From DATACZ01 sp036258795 (GTDB taxonomy: Bacteria; Actinomycetota; CADDZG01; JAHWKV01), in assembly GCA_036258795.1 (NCBI GenBank), contig DATACZ010000073.1:1-7796 (forward strand): a stretch of 7,796 nt of DNA, in the 5' to 3' direction. The position numbers and the translations under genes are program-made. Shown piece after piece: positions 5,054 through 7,796 of the stretch. Numbering within the stretch: the first letter of the stretch is position 1; every line of letters begins with the position of its first letter. Below the pieces are notes generated by a model. It made no database searches. It saw nothing but the letters and a program-made list of their open reading frames with translations, and had not been told where the DNA came from.

Positions 5054-6346
5054 ATGACTGAGATCGACAGCGGTGACACCGCGTGGTTGCTCGCCAGCAC
5101 CGCCCTGGTCATGTTCATGACTCCGGGTCTGGCCCTCTTCTACGGAGGCTTGGTTCGTACTAAGAACGTCCTGGCGACCATCATGCAGTCTTTCTTTGCG
5201 CTGGGGCTCGTGTCGGTGATCTGGATGGCTCTCGGCTACACGCTCGGGTTCGGCACCGATATCGGCAAGGTGATCGGCGGGTTGGATTTTGCCCTTCTTG
5301 ACGGCGTGGGGGCCGAACCCAGTCCACTTGCTCCCACGGTCCCTCACGGCACCTACATGATCTTCCAGATGATGTTTGCGATCATCACGCCGGCACTTAT
5401 CACCGGAGCCTTCGCTGAGCGGATGAAGTTCAAGGGCTACGTGATCTTTCTGGCGCTCTGGTCGCTCCTGGTCTACTCCCCCGTGGCTCACTGGGTCTGG
5501 GGCGGCGGCTGGCTGGGCGCCGGGGAAGTTGGAGCCCTCGACTTTGCCGGAGGCACCGTGGTGCACATCAACGCAGGCGTTGCGGCGCTGGCCGCGATCA
5601 TCTACATGGGTAAGCGAGTAGGTTTCCCGCACGAGGCCATGCGACCCCATAACGTGCCTATGGTCGTCACTGGAGCGGCAATCCTGTGGTTCGGGTGGTT
5701 CGGGTTCAACGCCGGAAGCGCACTTGCTTCCGGAGCTCTGGCCTCGAGCGCTTTCATCGCCACGCATCTTGGAGCGGCATCGGCAGTGCTCGGCTGGATG
5801 ATCCCTGAGTGGATGCACAACAAGGCGCCAACTACGGTGGGCGCGGCGACCGGAGCCGTTGCCGGGCTCGTGGCGATCACTCCCGCGGCGGGGTACGTGG
5901 AGCCATGGGCGGCGGTGATCATCGGGCTGGCCGCTGGGGTCGTGTGTTACGCCGCCGTGGCAATGAAGCCAAAGTTCGGCTACGACGACTCGCTCGACGT
6001 GGTGGGGGTGCACATGGTCGGCGGAATCGTGGGAGCTCTGCTTACCGGAGTCTTTGCCACGACCCTGATCAACGAAGCTGGGGCCGATGGGCTCTTCTAC
6101 GGAAACCCCGGGCAGCTCGGTAAGCAGGCAATCGCGGTGGCGGCAACTCTGGTTTACTCCTTGATTGCCACGTTCATCATTCTGTTCATCACCGACAAAC
6201 TCGTGGGCCTCAGGGTCACCGAGGATGAGGAGCTCATGGGTCTGGATCTGTCCCAGCACTCCGAAAGCGGGTACTCCCTGGCCGAAGGCGGCGCTTCTTC
6301 TGGGCGCGCTCTCGCCACTCATGGCTATTCCGAGGACGAGAGTTAA
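5054..6346 (+). CDS. amt: Ammonium transporter (Amt/MEP/Rh family)
   Basis: Trimeric inner-membrane channel that moves ammonium into the cell. The 430-residue product has the usual length and about eleven hydrophobic segments. It starts with AWLLASTALVMFMTPGLALFYGG-type sequence, here at 10-32. Family features seen are FQMMFAIITPALITGAFAER (104-123), which includes the phenylalanine gate region. The conserved W149 in HWVWGGGW and D163 in ALDFAGG follow. The twin pore histidines are H171 (GGTVVHINAG) and H320 (VVGVHMVGG), and FGWFGFNAGS is at 213-222. The cytoplasmic tail (about 383-430) begins DKLVGLRVTEDEE, the region that contacts PII, and ends in a Ser/Gly-rich stretch. glnK follows 44 bases later with no terminator, fitting PII blocking the channel when nitrogen is plentiful. 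Expression is probably nitrogen-controlled through the upstream box array. A long antisense open frame over the gene is a codon-bias shadow. Confidence 0.97.
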   Translation: MTEIDSGDTAWLLASTALVMFMTPGLALFYGGLVRTKNVLATIMQSFFALGLVSVIWMALGYTLGFGTDIGKVIGGLDFALLDGVGAEPSPLAPTVPHGTYMIFQMMFAIITPALITGAFAERMKFKGYVIFLALWSLLVYSPVAHWVWGGGWLGAGEVGALDFAGGTVVHINAGVAALAAIIYMGKRVGFPHEAMRPHNVPMVVTGAAILWFGWFGFNAGSALASGALASSAFIATHLGAASAVLGWMIPEWMHNKAPTTVGAATGAVAGLVAITPAAGYVEPWAAVIIGLAAGVVCYAAVAMKPKFGYDDSLDVVGVHMVGGIVGALLTGVFATTLINEAGADGLFYGNPGQLGKQAIAVAATLVYSLIATFIILFITDKLVGLRVTEDEELMGLDLSQHSESGYSLAEGGASSGRALATHGYSEDES

Positions 6347-6376
6347 GCCTGGCCCGGCCGGTCCATCAAGCGCGAC

Positions 6377-6383
6377 AAGGAGG
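6377..6383 (+). promoter_or_regulatory. Shine-Dalgarno site of glnK
   Basis: AAGGAGG with a 7-base spacer to the ATG at 6391 is close to ideal and suggests that PII is made at a high level relative to its operon partners. Confidence 0.75.
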
Positions 6384-6390
6384 AGTCTCA

Positions 6391-6729
6391 ATGAAACTCG
6401 TAACGGCCATCATCAAGCCGTTCAAGCTAGAGGAGGTCAAAGAGGCACTTCGCCTGGCCGGCATCCAGGGGATGACGGTCACCGAGGTCCGCGGTTTCGG
6501 ACGCCAGCGAGGCCACACGGAGGTCTATCGTGGAGCGGAATACCAGGTCGACTTCGTCCCAAAGGTAAAGATCGAGGTCCTATGCGACGAGGACCAGGTT
6601 ACTCCGGTCGTTGATGCGGTGATGAGTGCCGCCCGCACGGGCAAGATTGGCGACGGCAAGATCTTCATTCAGCCCGCCGACCAGGTCTACCGGATAAGGA
6701 CCGGCGAGATGGGAGGGGATGCAATTTAG
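6391..6729 (+). CDS. glnK: Nitrogen regulatory protein PII (GlnK/GlnB)
   Basis: Small trimeric signal protein that senses ATP/ADP and 2-oxoglutarate and binds the Amt channel and other nitrogen-metabolism targets. The product has 112 residues, the standard length. It starts MKLVTAIIKPFKLEEVKEAL. The T-loop is RGHTEVYRGAEYQVDFVPK (40-58) with the modifiable Tyr at position 51. The C-terminal signature is TGKIGDGKIFIQPADQVYRIRTGEMG (83-108). Tyr51 is the site uridylylated by GlnD in proteobacteria and adenylylated in several actinobacteria; which applies here cannot be told. The gene lies between amt and glnD, and its end overlaps the glnD start by 11 bases. The symbol glnK is preferred over glnB because of linkage to amt. 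Confidence 0.96.
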   Translation: MKLVTAIIKPFKLEEVKEALRLAGIQGMTVTEVRGFGRQRGHTEVYRGAEYQVDFVPKVKIEVLCDEDQVTPVVDAVMSAARTGKIGDGKIFIQPADQVYRIRTGEMGGDAI

Positions 6730-7690
6730 GGATCTAACCGAGGAGATCCGGGGCCTCAAGGCCGATCGCGAGCGGCTTCGCCAGCGCCACCTCGAGGGTG
6801 CCGGTGGCTACGAGATAGTCAGGGATCTCTCTGACTCGGTAGATCGTGCAATTACAAAGATCTGGTGGCGCGTAAGGCCCTCCGACCCGGTAGCCATCGT
6901 CGCACTCGGGGGATACGGGCGAAGGGAGCTATGTCCCAGCTCCGACATCGACCTCATGGTGCTGCACCGGAGCGGTGATGAGGTCAACGGTTCAGCCAAG
7001 GCCCTTCTCTACGAGCTTTGGGATGCAGGCATGCAGGTGGGCCACTCGATCCGAACCGTCAAAGAGGCGCTCCGCCTGGCTAGGCAGGAGTTTGACGCCG
7101 AGACCTCATTTCTCGAAGCTCGCCTGGTAACCGGCGACCTCAAACTCTTCGAGCAGTTCCATGCGGCAGTGCTCAGGCAATCCAAGAAGTCACCGGCTTC
7201 CTTCCTGGACCGGATCGCCAAAGCCACCCAGGTAAGGCGGAGCCGCGCCGGCGACGCCTCAGCGGAGCTGGAACCCAACTTGAAGGACGGCCGCGGAGCC
7301 CTGAGGGACCTGCACACCATTGGTTGGATCGAAAAGATCTGCGGCACGCGGGAGTTGCCGGTGGATAGATCGGCGCTCGAGAGCGCCGGTGAGCTTCTGT
7401 ATCAGGCGAGAACCGCGCTCCACTTCGTCACGGGTCGCCAGAGCGACGTATTGCTGATGCAGTTGCAGCAGCAGGTCGCGGCGTATATGGGCCTCACCGA
7501 CGGATCGAGTGTCAGCTCCAATGGAAATCAGGCTGAGACACCCGGCGCGCACACTAAGCCTCCCGAGGAAACGCTTATGCGGAACCTTTACCTCGGTTGC
7601 CGCGCCGGGCTATCTGCTGGTACTCCGGATCCAGGATCCAGTCAAGGGCAAATGCCACGGCCCGGCAACCGAGGTAAAGGTTCCGCATAA
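6719..7690 (+). CDS. glnD: PII-modifying nucleotidyltransferase GlnD, N-terminal part with chimeric end
   Basis: GlnD adds and removes a nucleotide on PII in response to nitrogen status. The nucleotidyltransferase core is clear: GGYGRRELCPSSDIDL at 64-79, with the metal-binding pair D76 and D78. The family segment EPNLKDGRGALRDLHT follows at 185-200. A helical region then leads through TGRQSDVLL to LMRNLYLGCR (286-295), interrupted by a low-complexity linker (about 261-285). Family members are usually about 750-900 residues, with HD and ACT domains after this point; none are here. From codon 295 (base 7603) the frame leaves the GlnD sequence and reads the opposite strand of the same gene up to TAA at 7688-7690. 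Residues after about 295 are therefore not real GlnD. The ATG at 6719 overlaps glnK by 11 bases and sits only two bases after GGGAGG, so translation is probably coupled. Confidence 0.85.
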   Translation: MQFRDLTEEIRGLKADRERLRQRHLEGAGGYEIVRDLSDSVDRAITKIWWRVRPSDPVAIVALGGYGRRELCPSSDIDLMVLHRSGDEVNGSAKALLYELWDAGMQVGHSIRTVKEALRLARQEFDAETSFLEARLVTGDLKLFEQFHAAVLRQSKKSPASFLDRIAKATQVRRSRAGDASAELEPNLKDGRGALRDLHTIGWIEKICGTRELPVDRSALESAGELLYQARTALHFVTGRQSDVLLMQLQQQVAAYMGLTDGSSVSSNGNQAETPGAHTKPPEETLMRNLYLGCRAGLSAGTPDPGSSQGQMPRPGNRGKGSA

Positions 7691-7796
7691 GCGTTTCCTC
7701 GGGAGGCTTGCCGTGCGCGCCGGGTGTCTCAGCCTGATTTCCATTGGAGCTGGCACTCGATCCGTCGGTGAGGCCCATAAACGCCGCGACCTGCTG
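7469..7796. repeat. Large inverted repeat (fold-back) within glnD at the window end
   Basis: Bases 7469-7602 reappear in reverse-complement form at 7663-7796, so positions i and 15265-i pair. There are 129 matches in 134 and no gaps. The mismatched positions on the left arm are 7485, 7512 and 7553-7555. The 60-bp centre (7603-7662) is not palindromic. The right arm reaches the last base of the window, so the repeat may extend further. The arms lie inside coding sequence and disrupt it, without terminal repeats, transposase or target duplication. Most likely this is a fold-back chimera or mis-joined contig end; a real inverted duplication is the alternative. Confidence 0.93.
7603..7796 (-). 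pseudogene. glnD: Inverted partial copy of glnD
   Basis: Read on the minus strand from the window edge, the frame is open (QQVAAFMGLTDGSS...) and repeats GlnD residues from about 251 to 295. It then runs on as AVAFALDWILDPEYQQIARR, which looks like the natural GlnD continuation lost from the plus-strand copy. After about base 7603 it enters the other arm and meets a stop at 7577-7575. It has no start or complete domain of its own. It is useful mainly because it shows what the intact glnD should encode after residue 295. It is probably an artefact rather than a functional second gene. Confidence 0.6.

Noticed and set aside
5024..6391. A 455-codon open frame antisense to the whole amt gene
   Set aside because: It mirrors amt codon by codon and is rich in His, Arg, Gly and Pro. 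It resembles no family, has no ribosome site, and is explained by high GC and the codon bias of amt on the other strand.
7626..7639. Tandem GGATCCA repeat in the centre of the fold-back, as a cloning or recombination site
   Set aside because: On the minus strand it simply encodes the GlnD-like WILDP segment; two 7-bp copies are expected from that coding sequence and do not indicate a vector or mobile-element junction.
7469..7796. The inverted repeat as the ends of an insertion sequence or transposon
   Set aside because: The 60-bp centre has no transposase. The arms are coding glnD sequence, and there is no target-site duplication.

Overview
The window most resembles a chromosomal piece of a high-GC actinobacterium, or a close deep-branching relative. 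Three observations support this. CarD is the short stand-alone type close to the mycobacterial protein. The order carD-ispD-ispF-cysS matches the carD-ispD-ispF-cysS1 cluster known from mycobacteria. An amt-glnK-glnD operon is also typical of Actinobacteria. All genes look like ordinary housekeeping genes; I see no phage, transposon, CRISPR, tRNA or rRNA.

Layout. At the left edge (2-319, +) lies the C-terminal end of a PflX-like radical SAM protein. It converges on a minus-strand block, and the two stop codons overlap. Read in transcription order (right to left), the block is carD (4611-4117), ispD (4047-3340), ispF (3343-2834), an unrecognised membrane/coiled-coil protein (2721-1726) and cysS (about 1722 or 1647 to 316). 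ispD and ispF overlap by ATGA. They supply two steps of the MEP isoprenoid pathway; CarD is an RNA polymerase-binding transcription factor and CysS charges tRNA-Cys.

From a 442-bp divergent intergenic region (4612-5053) the plus strand carries amt (ammonium channel), glnK (PII signal protein) and the start of glnD (PII-modifying enzyme). Together these form an ammonium uptake and nitrogen-sensing module. An 11-bp-phased array of TTAAC/GAAAC boxes upstream of amt looks like a GlnR-type nitrogen-control operator.

At the right edge glnD is not intact. From 7469 the sequence folds back on itself: 7469-7602 is repeated in inverted orientation at 7663-7796, with 5 differences in 134 positions, around a 60-bp centre. 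Read on the minus strand, the centre continues the normal GlnD protein. The plus-strand reading frame is therefore a chimera after about residue 295. This is most likely an assembly or amplification artefact at a contig end, possibly joining two strain variants; a real inverted duplication is less likely.

Other points of interest: cysS has no canonical start codon where homology wants one; the ispD start codon sits in the loop of a long hairpin; an unknown membrane gene sits between ispF and cysS; and IspF has an altered active-site region. I did not find a clearly new biological system here.
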